Shown here piece by piece: positions 24,096 through 34,313 of a stretch of DNA of 64,000 nucleotides. The DNA is from Motilibacter aurantiacus (GTDB lineage Bacteria; Actinomycetota; Actinomycetes; Motilibacterales; Motilibacteraceae). The position numbers and the translations under genes were made by a program. The stretch is from NCBI RefSeq assembly GCF_011250645.1, contig NZ_JAANNO010000003.1, forward strand, positions 248,001 through 312,000, in the 5' to 3' direction. How positions within the stretch are numbered: the stretch's first letter is position 1; every line of letters starts with the position of its first letter. Under the pieces are notes generated by a model that was not told the DNA's origin, did no database searches, and worked only from the letters and a program-made list of their open reading frames with translations.

Positions 24096-25390
24096 GCCTG
24101 CGGGAGAGTGCCCGCTTCGCCGTGCGCGGCGTGGCGGCGAACAAGCTCCGCTCCGCCCTCACCACGCTGGGCATCCTCATCGGGGTCGCCGCCGTGATCA
24201 TCCTGGTCGCCGTCGGCACGGGGTCGAGCAGGGCGGTGGCCGACTCGATCAGCGCCCTGGGCAGCAACGTCCTGACGGTCAGTGCGTCGGCCGGGGGCAC
24301 GGGCGGGCGCGGCGGGGCGGGCGGCTTCGGCGGTGGAGGGTTCCCGGGAGCACCCGGCGGTGCGGCGGGCGGCACCGGCGTGGACTCGGGCACGCAGACC
24401 CGCAACGCCGCGTTGACGCTCGAGGACGCGCAGGCGCTCGTGGACGACGAGCTCGCCCCCAGCGTGCTGTCGGTCGCGCCCGTCGTGTCGGCGTCGTCGG
24501 TCACCGCGACGTACGAGGGCGCGACGCACACCGTCTCCACGTTCACGGGGACGTCGCCGAGCTACCTGCGGAACGACAACGACACCCTGCAGGCCGGGTC
24601 TGCCTTCTCCGACTCGGACTACTCCGAGCGCCGCCGAGTGGCCCTGCTCGGCGTGACCGTCGCTCAGGAGCTGGTGGGTGGCACGGGGCTCGAGGCGGTC
24701 GGCAAGACCGTGCAGTTCAACGGCGTGGAGTTCACCGTGCTCGGGGTGCTGGCGGAGAAGGGCAGCACCGGCCCGCAGGACTCCGACGACCGGGTCATCG
24801 CGCCGCTGCCGGCGGTGCAGGACACGCTCACCGGCTATGGCAGCCTGAACAGCATTTCGGTGAAGGCCACGTCGGCCGACACGGTTGATGCCGCGCAGAG
24901 CGAGGTGGCGGCGATCCTCAACGGCCGGCACCGCGTCACGTCGGCGACCGCCGACTACACGATCCGATCGTCGGCCTCGGCCCTCTCCGCCGCGACGTCG
25001 AGCAACCAGACCTTCACCGTCCTGCTCGCGTCGGTCGCGGCCATCAGCCTGCTCGTCGGCGGGATCGGCGTCATGAACATCATGCTCGTGACCGTGACCG
25101 AGCGGACCCGGGAGATCGGCATCCGCAAGGCCATCGGCGCCGGCAAGGGCGACATCGTGAGCCAGTTCCTGCTGGAGGCGGTGCTGCTGTCGGTCCTCGG
25201 TGGCCTGGGCGGTGTCGCCGTCGGCATCGTCGGGTCGAGGTTCGAGATCGTGGGCGTGCGGCCGGTGGTGGCGCCGTACTCCGTCGCCCTCGCCTTCGGC
25301 GTCTCCGTCGCGGTCGGCCTCTTCTTCGGCCTCTACCCCGCCAACCGCGCCGCCTCGCTGCGGCCCATCGACGCCCTCCGCTACGAGTGA
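24092..25390 (+). CDS. MacB-like ABC transporter permease
   Basis: A 432-residue FtsX/MacB-type permease. The first helix (LTTLGILIGVAAVIILVAVG) is followed by an extracytoplasmic MacB core domain and three C-terminal helices containing the IGIRKAIGAGKGDIVSQFLLEA coupling segment. The extracellular part starts with a Gly/Phe-rich insert (GGRGGAGGFGGGGFPG) not typical of MacB. It ends ANRAASLRPIDALRYE, the standard family tail. Translationally coupled to the ATPase upstream. Confidence 0.94.
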   Translation: MSLRESARFAVRGVAANKLRSALTTLGILIGVAAVIILVAVGTGSSRAVADSISALGSNVLTVSASAGGTGGRGGAGGFGGGGFPGAPGGAAGGTGVDSGTQTRNAALTLEDAQALVDDELAPSVLSVAPVVSASSVTATYEGATHTVSTFTGTSPSYLRNDNDTLQAGSAFSDSDYSERRRVALLGVTVAQELVGGTGLEAVGKTVQFNGVEFTVLGVLAEKGSTGPQDSDDRVIAPLPAVQDTLTGYGSLNSISVKATSADTVDAAQSEVAAILNGRHRVTSATADYTIRSSASALSAATSSNQTFTVLLASVAAISLLVGGIGVMNIMLVTVTERTREIGIRKAIGAGKGDIVSQFLLEAVLLSVLGGLGGVAVGIVGSRFEIVGVRPVVAPYSVALAFGVSVAVGLFFGLYPANRAASLRPIDALRYE

Positions 25391-25404
25391 CCCCGGGAAG
25401 GACG

Positions 25405-26190
25405 ATGCAGGAAAGCCCCCTCGACAGGCTGCTCGGCGGCGACGAGCCCCGGACTGCCGCCACGAGCCACCCAGCCGCAACAGGCCCCCAGAACGCGACG
25501 AACGCGACGTGCGCGACCGCCGCCTCGGCCCCCCGGGACGCCCGGGACGCCCGGACCGAGGTCATCGACACCCGGGAGATCGCCGCCGCCCCGGCGGAGG
25601 ACGACCTGAGCGAGCTGCTCGCCAGCACCGGCCGGCGACGGCTCGCGCCCGTCACCGCGGCCCTGCTCGGCGGGCTCGTGCTCGTCGGCACCTTCACCGG
25701 CGGCGTCCTCGTGCAGAAGCACTACGGCGACGACGCGGCCGGGGCGGGGCCTGCCGGGTTCGCGGCGGGGGGCGCCGGTGGGCAGGGCGCGCGGAGCTTC
25801 GGCGGGTTCGGCCAGGCGCCGGACGGCACCGGCACCAGGAGCGGCAACGGCGCGGGCAGCGGCACGGAGGCAGGCGCCGCGGCGCCGGGTGCGGCCGCGG
25901 ACGCAGCTGATGGGGCCGGATCGGCCGGCACCGGGGGCCCCGGCACCGCGGACGCCTCCACGCCGGCCGTCGTCGGCCAGGTCGTCTCCGTGCAGGGCGA
26001 CACGCTGACCGTCAAGAACTTCGCGGGCAAGACCGTCACGGTCAAGGTGCCGGAAGGCACCGCGGTCACCAGCAGCTCGAGCGTCGACCTGTCGCAGCTC
26101 GTAGCCGGCACCTCGGTCTCGGTAGCCGGGACCACCGCCGACGACGGCAGCGTGACCGCAAGCTCCGTCACCAGCCGGCCCACCGGCTGA
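25405..26190 (+). CDS. Single-pass membrane protein with C-terminal DUF5666-like domain
   Basis: A 261-residue protein with a polar N-terminal cytoplasmic part, one membrane helix (TAALLGGLVLVGTFTGGVLV), a Gly/Ala-rich linker that includes RSFGGFGQ, and a small OB-like domain at the C-terminus (VVGQVVSVQGDTLTVKNFAG, VTVKVPEGTAVTSSSSVDLS) resembling DUF5666. I choose the ATG at 25405 because GGGAAGGAC precedes it; an in-frame GTG at 25387 that overlaps the permease stop as GTGA is a real alternative. Role unknown; position suggests an accessory subunit or substrate-binding partner of the efflux pump. Confidence 0.7.
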   Translation: MQESPLDRLLGGDEPRTAATSHPAATGPQNATNATCATAASAPRDARDARTEVIDTREIAAAPAEDDLSELLASTGRRRLAPVTAALLGGLVLVGTFTGGVLVQKHYGDDAAGAGPAGFAAGGAGGQGARSFGGFGQAPDGTGTRSGNGAGSGTEAGAAAPGAAADAADGAGSAGTGGPGTADASTPAVVGQVVSVQGDTLTVKNFAGKTVTVKVPEGTAVTSSSSVDLSQLVAGTSVSVAGTTADDGSVTASSVTSRPTG

Positions 26191-26234
26191 CCGAAGCATC
26201 TCCCAACACTCCTTCAGCGAACGGAACATCTCTG

Positions 26235-26762
26235 ATGCGCACCTCGGCCCTGCTCGCCGCCCGGGCGGTCGCCGCCGCAACCGTCCCGGTCTCCGTCCTC
26301 GCGCTCGCCGCGTGCGGCGGGGGCGGCTCCTCGTCCGGCACCGACACCGCGGCAGCGCCGGCCGCCTCCAGCGCCGCAGACGGGGCGGCCTCTCCGGACG
26401 GAGCGGGCATGCCAGGCAGCGGGCGCGGTGGCTTCGACTCCGAGCAGTTCACCCCGATCCGGGACTGCCTCACCGCCGCCGGCATCTCCGTGCCGACGCC
26501 GACGGCCCGCCCGGACCTCACGCCCGGCGCCGGATTCACGCCGCGCCCGGACATGACGGCCCGCCCGACGGCCCGGCCGACCGACTTCCCGACCGGCTCC
26601 CCCGGGCAGGATGGCCGCGGCTTCGGCGGGGGCATCGGCGAGGTCCTGCAGGACCCGCAGGCGCAAGCCGCGATCACCGCGTGCGGCCTCGAGGTGCCGA
26701 GCTTCGGGTCGCGGGGCGGGGCGACTCCCGCCGCGCCGCAGAGCGGGTCGTCGCAGAGGTGA
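26235..26762 (+). CDS. Putative secreted lipoprotein
   Basis: A 175-residue exported protein. The N-terminus is a lipoprotein signal with lipobox LALAAC (Cys27), followed by a Gly/Ser linker. The mature part is Pro/Thr/Gly-rich with two cysteine-containing segments (FTPIRDCLTAAGISVP, QAQAAITACGLEVPSF) that could form a disulfide. No known domain is recognised. It is the last gene of the efflux cassette, 44 bp after its neighbour, and shares GF-rich segments (RGGFDSE, GRGFGGGIG) with the other extracytoplasmic proteins of the cassette. Confidence 0.7.
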   Translation: MRTSALLAARAVAAATVPVSVLALAACGGGGSSSGTDTAAAPAASSAADGAASPDGAGMPGSGRGGFDSEQFTPIRDCLTAAGISVPTPTARPDLTPGAGFTPRPDMTARPTARPTDFPTGSPGQDGRGFGGGIGEVLQDPQAQAAITACGLEVPSFGSRGGATPAAPQSGSSQR

Positions 26763-26779
26763 CGCCGAGTCGTTGACGC

Positions 26780-26852
26780 GAGCCGACGCCGACCGGAGCT
26801 GACACCGCCCCGCCGAGCTGACACTGCCCCCACGAGGCGACACGGCGTCGCG
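26780..26852. repeat. Degenerate 19-bp tandem repeats between lipoprotein gene and folC
   Basis: Units starting GAGCTGACACCG (26796), GAGCTGACACTG (26815) and GAGGCGACACGG (26834) are spaced 19 bp apart. A weaker 16-bp unit GAGCCGACGCCG precedes them at 26780. They fill almost the whole gap between two convergent stop codons. No hairpin terminator is seen there. Confidence 0.6.
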
Positions 26853-26856
26853 CAGC

Positions 26857-28227
26857 TCAGCGCCCGGCCGCCCCCAGCAGCCCCCGCGCCTGCGCCACGG
26901 TCACGATGCTCCCGGTGACGAGCACGCCGGCCCCACCGAGCTCGCCCTGCTCCTCGGCGAGCGCGACGGCCGTGTCGATCGCGTCGTCGAGCCGTGGCAC
27001 GACCTCCACGCGGTCCGCGCCGAAGACCCCGACCGCGAGCGCGGCCAGCTCGTCGACGGGCATCGCACGCGAGGTGGCGGCCTCGGTGACCACGACCTCG
27101 GCGAGCACGGGCTCGAACGCCTCGAGGATGCCGCGTACGTCCTTGTCGGCCATGGCGGCGACCACGCCCACGAGGTGGGTGAACGCGAAGTCCTCGGGGA
27201 TGGCCGCGGCCGTCGCCCGTGCACCGGCCGGGTTGTGCGCGGCGTCCACGAGGATCGTCGGGGACCGGCGTACGACCTCCAGGCGGCCCGGCGAGCTCAC
27301 GCCGGCGAAGGCCGAGCGGACCACGTCCATGTCGAGGGTGTCGGCCCCCCCGCCGAGGAACGCCTCGACGGCCGCGAGCGCCACAGCGGCGTTCTGTGCC
27401 TGGTGGGCGCCGAACAGCGGCAGGAAGAGGTCCTCGTAGTCGCCGCCCAGCCCGCGCAGCGACACCTGCTGCCCACCGACCGCCTGGGTTCGCGTCAGCA
27501 CCCCGAACTCGAGCCCCTCGCGCGCAACCGTGGCGCCCGCCTCGGTCGCGCGCCGGAGCAGGACCTCCGCGACCTCGACCTCCTGCTGGGCGAGGACGGC
27601 GATCGAGCCTGCCTTGATGATGCCCGCCTTCTCGGCTGCGATCTCCGGGGCCGTGGAGCCGAGGAAGCGCTGGTGGTCCACCGCGACGGGTGTGACGACC
27701 GAGACCTGCCCGTCGGCCACGTTGGTCGCGTCCCACTCCCCGCCCATGCCGACCTCGACCACCGCGACGTCGACCGGCGCGTCGGCGAAGGCGGCGTACC
27801 CCATCGCCACGAGCACCTCGAAGAACGACAGCGTCGGGCCGCCGGCCTCCTTGCTGCGCGCGTCGACGAGGTCGAGGTAGGGCGCGATGTCGGCGTACGT
27901 GGACACGAAGCGCTCTTCGTCGATCGGCTGGCCGTCGAAGGAGATGCGCTCGCGCACCGAGTGCAGGTGCGGGCTGGTGAACCGCCCGGTCCGCATGCCG
28001 AAGCCGTGCAGCAGCGCCTCGACCATGCGGGCGGTGGACGTCTTGCCGTTGGTGCCCGTGACGTGCACGACCGGGTACGCCCGCTGCGGGTCGCCGAGCA
28101 GCTCGACCACCGCGCGGATGCGGTCGAGCGACGGCACGAGGTCGTGCTCCGGCGTCCGCGCGAGGATCGCTGCCTCGACCTCGCGCATCCGGGCGGTCAG
28201 CGCCTCCCGTGCCTCACTGCTGGTCAC
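26857..28227 (-). CDS. folC: Bifunctional folylpolyglutamate synthase / dihydrofolate synthase
   Basis: A 456-residue Mur-ligase-family enzyme that adds glutamate to dihydropteroate and folates. The P-loop is HVTGTNGKTSTARMVEALL (residues 55-73). Other family blocks are FTSPHLHSVRERISFDG, VEVGMGGEWDATNV, EKAGIIKAGSIAVLAQQ and ILVDAAHNPAGARA. The start is GTG at 28227 with GGGAGAGG upstream. It follows valS on the same strand across a 105-bp spacer that holds a large palindrome. Its usual downstream partner DUF4233 is displaced by 5.4 kb. Confidence 0.95.
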   Translation of the reverse strand: MTSSEAREALTARMREVEAAILARTPEHDLVPSLDRIRAVVELLGDPQRAYPVVHVTGTNGKTSTARMVEALLHGFGMRTGRFTSPHLHSVRERISFDGQPIDEERFVSTYADIAPYLDLVDARSKEAGGPTLSFFEVLVAMGYAAFADAPVDVAVVEVGMGGEWDATNVADGQVSVVTPVAVDHQRFLGSTAPEIAAEKAGIIKAGSIAVLAQQEVEVAEVLLRRATEAGATVAREGLEFGVLTRTQAVGGQQVSLRGLGGDYEDLFLPLFGAHQAQNAAVALAAVEAFLGGGADTLDMDVVRSAFAGVSSPGRLEVVRRSPTILVDAAHNPAGARATAAAIPEDFAFTHLVGVVAAMADKDVRGILEAFEPVLAEVVVTEAATSRAMPVDELAALAVGVFGADRVEVVPRLDDAIDTAVALAEEQGELGGAGVLVTGSIVTVAQARGLLGAAGR

Positions 28228-28251
28228 GCGGACCGCCTCTCCCTGCCTCGA

Positions 28252-28325
28252 CGCTGATCATGCGAAGGTGGCGAGTTTTACAGGGCGCCCGCTGTGGACA
28301 ACTCGCCACATCTGCATGATCAGCG
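28252..28325. repeat. 74-bp palindrome between valS and folC
   Basis: A long near-perfect inverted repeat. The outer 12-bp arms CGCTGATCATGC (28252-28263) and their complement (28314-28325) match perfectly, as do the inner 10-bp arms GTGGCGAGTT (28268-28277) and complement (28300-28309). Four poorly paired bases separate the two stem parts on each side, and the loop is 22 nt. The structure starts 8 bp past the valS stop. It may be a terminator or a dispersed REP/MITE-like element; the ends resemble the palindromes near 13.4 and 14.2 kb. Confidence 0.8.
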
Positions 28326-28332
28326 GGGGGCG

Positions 28333-30948
28333 TCAGGCCGAGGGCAGCGACGCGAGCTGGGCCTCGATGCGCTCGATGTCCGCCTCGGCCGCGGCGAGCT
28401 GGGCCTTGACCTTGTCGACGACGGGCGGCGGGGCCTTGCCGAGGAACGCCTCGTTGCCGAGCTTGCCCAGCGCCTTCGACCGCTCGGTCTCGGCGGCCGC
28501 GAGGTCCTTCTCCAGCCGTGCGCGCTCCTTGGCGAAGTCGACCGAGCCGCGCAGGTCGAGCTCGACGACGACGCCCGCGATCGGCAGCGCCGCGCTGGCG
28601 CTGAACTCCTCGCCCGCCTCCGCCAGCCGGGTGAGGGAGCGAACCGCCTCCTCGTGCGCCGCGAGGGCACCCTCGGAGAGCCCGGCCAGCCGCGCCGGGA
28701 CCCGCTGCCCGGGCTTGAGCCCCTGGTCGCTGCGGAAGCGGCGGACCTCGGTGACCAGCCGCTGCAGCTCGGCCACCTCCGCCTCGGCGGCGGGGTCGTC
28801 CCAGCGCAGGTCGGCCGCGGGCCATTCGGCGATCACGATCGACTCGCCGCCGGTCAGCGCGGTCCAGAGCGCCTCGGTCACGAACGGGACGACCGGGTGC
28901 AACAGCCGGAGCAGGCGGTCGAGCACGTGCCCGAGGACCAGCTGGGTGACCTCGGCCTCCCGGCCGCCGTGGGCCAGCGGCACCTTGGCCAGCTCGACGT
29001 ACCAGTCGCAGAGCTCGTCCCAGGCGAAGTGGTAGAGCGCGTCGACCGCCTTCGCGAACTGGTAGTCCTCGTAGTAGCCGTCGACCTCCGCGATCGTCGC
29101 GTGCAGCCGGGACAGGATCCAGCGGTCCGCCGCCGACAGCTCGGCGGCGTCCGGCAGGTCGCCCACGCGGGCGCCGTTGCGCAGCGCGAACCCGCCCGTC
29201 ACCTGCCAGAGCTTGGTGCAGAAGTTGCGCGAGCCCTGGACCCACTCCTCGCCGATCGGCACGTCGGTGCCGGGGTTGGCGCCGCGGGCAAGGGTGAAGC
29301 GCAGTGCGTCCGAGCCGTACGCGTCCATCCACTCGAGCGGGTCGACGGCGTTGCCGAACGACTTGCTCATCTTCTTGCCGAACTTGTCGCGCACCATCCC
29401 GTGCAGCGCGACGGTCGTGAACGGCGGCTCGCCGTCCATCGCGTAGATGCCGAACATCATCATGCGGACGACCCAGAAGAACAGGATGTCGTATCCGGTG
29501 ACGAGGACGGAGTTCGGATAGAACTTCTCCAGCGACGGCGTCTTGTCCGGCCACCCGAGGGTGGAGAAGGGCCAGAGGCCGCTGGAGAACCACGTGTCGA
29601 GGACGTCCGGGTCCTGCGTCCAGCCCTCGCCGGGCCGCTCGTCGTCCGGGCCGACGCAGCGGACCTCGCCGTCGGGGCCGTACCAGACCGGGATGCGGTG
29701 GCCCCACCAGAGCTGGCGGCTGATGCACCAGTCGTGCATGTTGTCGACCCAGCCGAAGTATCGGGACTCCAGCTCCTTGGGGTGGATCTGCACCCGGCCG
29801 TCGCGGACCGCGTCGCCCGCAGCCTTGGCCAGCGGCGCGACGTCGACGAACCACTGCAGCGACAGCCGCGGCTCGACCGTCGTGCCGCACCGCGAGCAGT
29901 GGCCGACGGCGTGGACGTACGGCCGCTTCTCCGCGACGATGCGGCCCTCGGCCCGAAGCGCGGCGACGACGGCCGGGCGCGCCTCGTAGCGGTCCATGCC
30001 CTCGAACGGGCCGTGGACCGTCACCCTGGCGCTCTCGTCCATCATCACGATGTTGGGCAGCCCGTGACGCTGGCCGATCTCGAAGTCGTTGGGGTCGTGG
30101 GCCGGGGTGACCTTGACCGCGCCGGTGCCGAACGCCGGGTCGACGTGCTCGTCGGCGACGACCGGGATGCGCCGGTCGGTCAGCGGCAGCACGACGGTGC
30201 GGCCGATGAGGTGCTGGTAGCGCTCGTCCTCCGGGTGCACGGCGACGGCGGTGTCACCGAGCATCGTCTCCGCGCGCGTCGTCGCCACGACGATCGACTC
30301 GTCCCCGTCGCCGTAGCGGATCGAGATCAGCTCGCCGTCGTCGTCGGTGTGCTCGACCTCGATGTCGGAGAGCGCCGTGCGGCAGCGCGGGCACCAGTTG
30401 ATGATGCGCTCGGCGCGGTAGATCAGGCCGTCGTCGTAGAGCCGCTTGAAGTGGGTCTGGACCGCCCGCGACAGGCCCTCGTCCATCGTGAAGCGCTCGC
30501 GCGACCAGTCGACGCCGTCACCCAGCCGGCGCATCTGGCCGAGGATCCGGCCGCCGGACTCGGCCTTCCACTGCCACACCCGCTCGATGAACGCCTCGCG
30601 GCCGAGGTCGTGGCGGGACAGGCCCTCCTTGGCCAGCTCGCGCTCGACGACGTTCTGGGTGGCGATGCCGGCGTGGTCCATGCCCGGCTGCCAGAGCGCC
30701 TCGTAGCCCTGCATGCGGCGCCGGCGGACGAGCGCGTCGATCAGCGTGTGCTCGAACGCGTGCCCGAGGTGCAGGCTGCCGGTGACGTTCGGCGGCGGGA
30801 TGACGATGCAGTACGGCTGCTTGTCGCTCGCCGGGTCGGCCTCGAAGTAGCCGCGCTCGACCCAGCGCTCGTAGAGCACGCCCTCCACCTCGGAGGGGAC
30901 GTACTGCGAGGGGAGCTGCTCGGCGGGCTGGGGCGCGGTCGACGTCAC
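28333..30948 (-). CDS. valS: Valyl-tRNA synthetase
   Basis: An 871-residue class Ia synthetase that charges tRNA-Val and edits threonine. The HIGH-type motif is [16 protein letters not shown] (about 48-63). The KMSKS loop is [13 protein letters not shown]. The CP1 editing region ([32 protein letters not shown]) is complete. It ends in the family's C-terminal coiled coil ([20 protein letters not shown]). The start is GTG at 30948, giving [20 protein letters not shown]; the ribosome binding site is weak. Only 78 bp separate it from clpX, with no T-box visible. Confidence 0.97.
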   Translation of the reverse strand: MTSTAPQPAEQLPSQYVPSEVEGVLYERWVERGYFEADPASDKQPYCIVIPPPNVTGSLHLGHAFEHTLIDALVRRRRMQGYEALWQPGMDHAGIATQNVVERELAKEGLSRHDLGREAFIERVWQWKAESGGRILGQMRRLGDGVDWSRERFTMDEGLSRAVQTHFKRLYDDGLIYRAERIINWCPRCRTALSDIEVEHTDDDGELISIRYGDGDESIVVATTRAETMLGDTAVAVHPEDERYQHLIGRTVVLPLTDRRIPVVADEHVDPAFGTGAVKVTPAHDPNDFEIGQRHGLPNIVMMDESARVTVHGPFEGMDRYEARPAVVAALRAEGRIVAEKRPYVHAVGHCSRCGTTVEPRLSLQWFVDVAPLAKAAGDAVRDGRVQIHPKELESRYFGWVDNMHDWCISRQLWWGHRIPVWYGPDGEVRCVGPDDERPGEGWTQDPDVLDTWFSSGLWPFSTLGWPDKTPSLEKFYPNSVLVTGYDILFFWVVRMMMFGIYAMDGEPPFTTVALHGMVRDKFGKKMSKSFGNAVDPLEWMDAYGSDALRFTLARGANPGTDVPIGEEWVQGSRNFCTKLWQVTGGFALRNGARVGDLPDAAELSAADRWILSRLHATIAEVDGYYEDYQFAKAVDALYHFAWDELCDWYVELAKVPLAHGGREAEVTQLVLGHVLDRLLRLLHPVVPFVTEALWTALTGGESIVIAEWPAADLRWDDPAAEAEVAELQRLVTEVRRFRSDQGLKPGQRVPARLAGLSEGALAAHEEAVRSLTRLAEAGEEFSASAALPIAGVVVELDLRGSVDFAKERARLEKDLAAAETERSKALGKLGNEAFLGKAPPPVVDKVKAQLAAAEADIERIEAQLASLPSA

Positions 30949-31026
30949 CTGAGGAAGTCTAGGGAGCCGACGGCGCCTTGCCCCAACCGGTTCTCGGCGG
31001 GAGGACGCGGACCGGGTACGCCGCGG

Positions 31027-32322
<1,296 letters not shown>

Positions 32323-32726
32323 GCGGTGCTCTCCCTCTCGTCGCGCCCGGAGCCGAGTACTCCCGGCATCAGCGTCCCGGGCTGCCCGGGCCGCTCCCCC
32401 GGCAGGTGCCGGAAGCGTCCGGGGCCGTGCCTCCCGACGGTACCCCGTTGAAGGCCCGTTGTGGGCGGACCTGGGCGGAGCCGTCGCGCGTCGTGCCTGT
32501 CGCCGCGACGGTGGGCCCGCCAGCGAGCCGTGGGCACGCCCCGTCGCCGCAGCGGGCCCCACGCGCCGCGCAGCCGGCCGCGCCCCGCTGGCCCACCTTG
32601 TCGGCCCCCGCCGTCGTGACCTGAGCCTTCCAGAGGGACAAAGCCCCCCACAAGCGCATTGTGCCGGTCGGACGGCGCCGCCCGGCCCGCGGAGCGGGCG
32701 CGGGACGGCGGCCGTGCCGGTCCGGC
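32323..32726. other. 404-bp intergenic region between clpP2 and clpX
   Basis: No gene is apparent on either strand. It contains a short GC hairpin GCCCGC-GGA-GCGGGC (32685-32699), 28 bp past the clpP2 stop, which may be the clpP1P2 terminator. The part nearer clpX presumably holds the clpX promoter, but I see no convincing -35/-10 pair. Confidence 0.5.
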
Positions 32727-33338
32727 TCAGGCGCGGGTCGTCAGGACCTGGTCGATCAGGCCGTACTCGAGCGCCTCACCGGGGGTCAGGATCTTGTCGC
32801 GCTCGATGTCCTTGCGGATCTCCTCGATGCCGCGGTTGCCGTGCTTGGCCAGCGTCTCCTCGAGCCACTCGCGCATCCGCAGGATCTCGCGGGCCTGGAT
32901 CTCGATGTCCGAGCCCTGGCCGCCGCCCTCGCTGTAGGGCTGGTGGATGAGGATGCGGCTGTTGGCGAGCGCGTAGCGCTTGCCGGGCGCGCCGGCCGCG
33001 AGCAGCACGGCCGCGGCGCTGGCCGCCTGCCCGAGGCAGGTCGTCTGCACGTCGGGCTTGATGAACGTCATCGTGTCGTAGATCGCCGTCAGCGCGGTGA
33101 ACGAGCCGCCCGGGGAGTTGATGTAGATCATGATGTCGCGGTCGGGGTCGGCCGACTCGAGCACCAGCAGCTGGCTCATCACGTCGTTGGCGACGGTGTC
33201 GTCGATCGCCTGCCCGAGGAAGATGATGCGCTCCTCGAACAGCTTGGTGTAGGGGTCGAGCCGCTTCCAGCCGTAGGACGTCCGCTCCTCGATCTGGGGC
33301 AGGACGTAGCGGCCGGAGGGCGTGTACAGGTCACTCAT
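32727..33338 (-). CDS. clpP2: ATP-dependent Clp protease proteolytic subunit ClpP2
   Basis: A 203-residue serine peptidase subunit. The catalytic triad is visible as Ser107 ([11 protein letters not shown]), His132 (RILIHQP) and Asp181 (IERDKILT). The N-terminal [20 protein letters not shown] is typical of the actinobacterial second ClpP, which co-assembles with ClpP1 into a mixed tetradecamer and provides the face that binds ClpX or ClpC. It starts 31 bp after the clpP1 stop, so the two form one operon. Confidence 0.95.
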   Translation of the reverse strand: MSDLYTPSGRYVLPQIEERTSYGWKRLDPYTKLFEERIIFLGQAIDDTVANDVMSQLLVLESADPDRDIMIYINSPGGSFTALTAIYDTMTFIKPDVQTTCLGQAASAAAVLLAAGAPGKRYALANSRILIHQPYSEGGGQGSDIEIQAREILRMREWLEETLAKHGNRGIEEIRKDIERDKILTPGEALEYGLIDQVLTTRA

Positions 33339-33369
33339 CTGAGTTCTTCCTCGGTCGCGGGGTGGGGGC

Positions 33370-34056
33370 TCAGGCCGTCGGGCCGTCGTCGGTGCCCACC
33401 TGGCGGGCGTGCCGGACGACGTGGTCGACGAAGCCGTACTCCTTGGCCTCCTCCGCGGTGAACCACCGGTCGCGGTCGGAGTCGCGCTCGATGGTCTCCA
33501 CCGGCTGCCCCGTGTGGGACGCGATCAGCTCGGCCATCTGGCGCTTGGTGTGCAGCATCTGCTCGGCCTGGATCTTGATGTCCGAGGCCGTCCCGCCGAA
33601 GCCGCCGGACGGCTGGTGCATCATCACGCGGGCGTGGGGCGTGGCGTAGCGCTTGCCCGGCGCGCCGGCGCAGAGCAGGAACTGGCCCATCGAGGCGGCG
33701 AGGCCCATCGCGACGGTGGCGACGTCGTTCTCGACGTACTGCATGGTGTCGTAGATCGCCATGCCCGCGGAGACCGAGCCGCCGGGCGAGTTGATGTAGA
33801 GCGTGATGTCGCGGTGCGGGTCCTCCGCGGCGAGGAGGAGCATCTGCGCGACGATCGCGTTCGCGTTGGAGTCCTCGACCACCGAGCCGAGCACGATGAT
33901 GCGCTCGCGCAGCAGCCGGTCGTAGACGCGGGCGTCGAGCCCGGCCTCGGGAGCGGAGGTGCTGGCGTAGGGGGACGTGGCGGCCATCGCGGCGTGCACG
34001 ATGCCGGGCACGACGAGCGGGCTGCCCTGCCCGCCTGGGGTCATTGCTGCGGTCAC
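33370..34056 (-). CDS. clpP1: ATP-dependent Clp protease proteolytic subunit ClpP1
   Basis: A 228-residue ClpP paralogue with Ser122 ([11 protein letters not shown]), His147 ([13 protein letters not shown]) and the catalytic Asp in [11 protein letters not shown]. The start is uncertain. GTG 34056 follows GAGGGA at a good distance, ATG 34044 lies just inside, and ATG 33987 (MAATSPYAS) would remove a 23-residue Pro/Gly extension. ClpP1 is often made as a propeptide, so a removable N-terminus would be normal. First gene of clpP1-clpP2. Confidence 0.94.
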   Translation of the reverse strand: MTAAMTPGGQGSPLVVPGIVHAAMAATSPYASTSAPEAGLDARVYDRLLRERIIVLGSVVEDSNANAIVAQMLLLAAEDPHRDITLYINSPGGSVSAGMAIYDTMQYVENDVATVAMGLAASMGQFLLCAGAPGKRYATPHARVMMHQPSGGFGGTASDIKIQAEQMLHTKRQMAELIASHTGQPVETIERDSDRDRWFTAEEAKEYGFVDHVVRHARQVGTDDGPTA

Positions 34057-34168
34057 TGCGGCTCCCTCGCACTGAATTCGAACGGCTGTCGCCGCCGACC
34101 GGGGATCTTCTCTACCGGCACCGACACTAACCGTGGCCGGGGCCCTGCTCGTCCCCGGCTCAGGCGTT

Positions 34169-34220
34169 GTTCGCCAGCGGCTTATGGAGGGTGCACGGCC
34201 GCTACATATACCGGGCGAAC
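34169..34220 (-). promoter_or_regulatory. Inverted-repeat region and candidate promoter upstream of clpP1
   Basis: GTTCGCC (34169-34175) and GGCGAAC (34214-34220) are perfect inverted arms enclosing AGCGGC / GCCGCT (34176-34181 and 34198-34203). On the minus strand TATATG (34205-34210) could be a -10 box. GTTCGC-type half-sites are part of the ClgR activator motif known at actinobacterial clp promoters, but the spacing here does not match a published site, so ClgR control is only a suggestion. Confidence 0.4.
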
Positions 34221-34262
34221 CGGCTCCGGAAATCGCCGGGCCCGCACTCGTGCGCAACGCGA

Positions 34263-34296
34263 AGCGCCCCCGGCAGAGGCATCGGCCGGGGGCGCT
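34263..34296 (-). terminator. Strong hairpin terminator after tig
   Basis: A perfect 12-bp stem, AGCGCCCCCGGC (34263-34274) with its complement at 34285-34296, and a 10-nt loop, 18 bp past the tig stop. On the minus strand it is followed by TTCGCG rather than a T-run. Confidence 0.8.
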
Positions 34297-34313
34297 GGGC
34301 GTGCTGACGCCGG

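Noticed and set aside
30949-31026. Possible T-box or attenuator leader ahead of valS
   Set aside because: Only 78 bp are available and no specifier loop, antiterminator or T-box sequence can be found.
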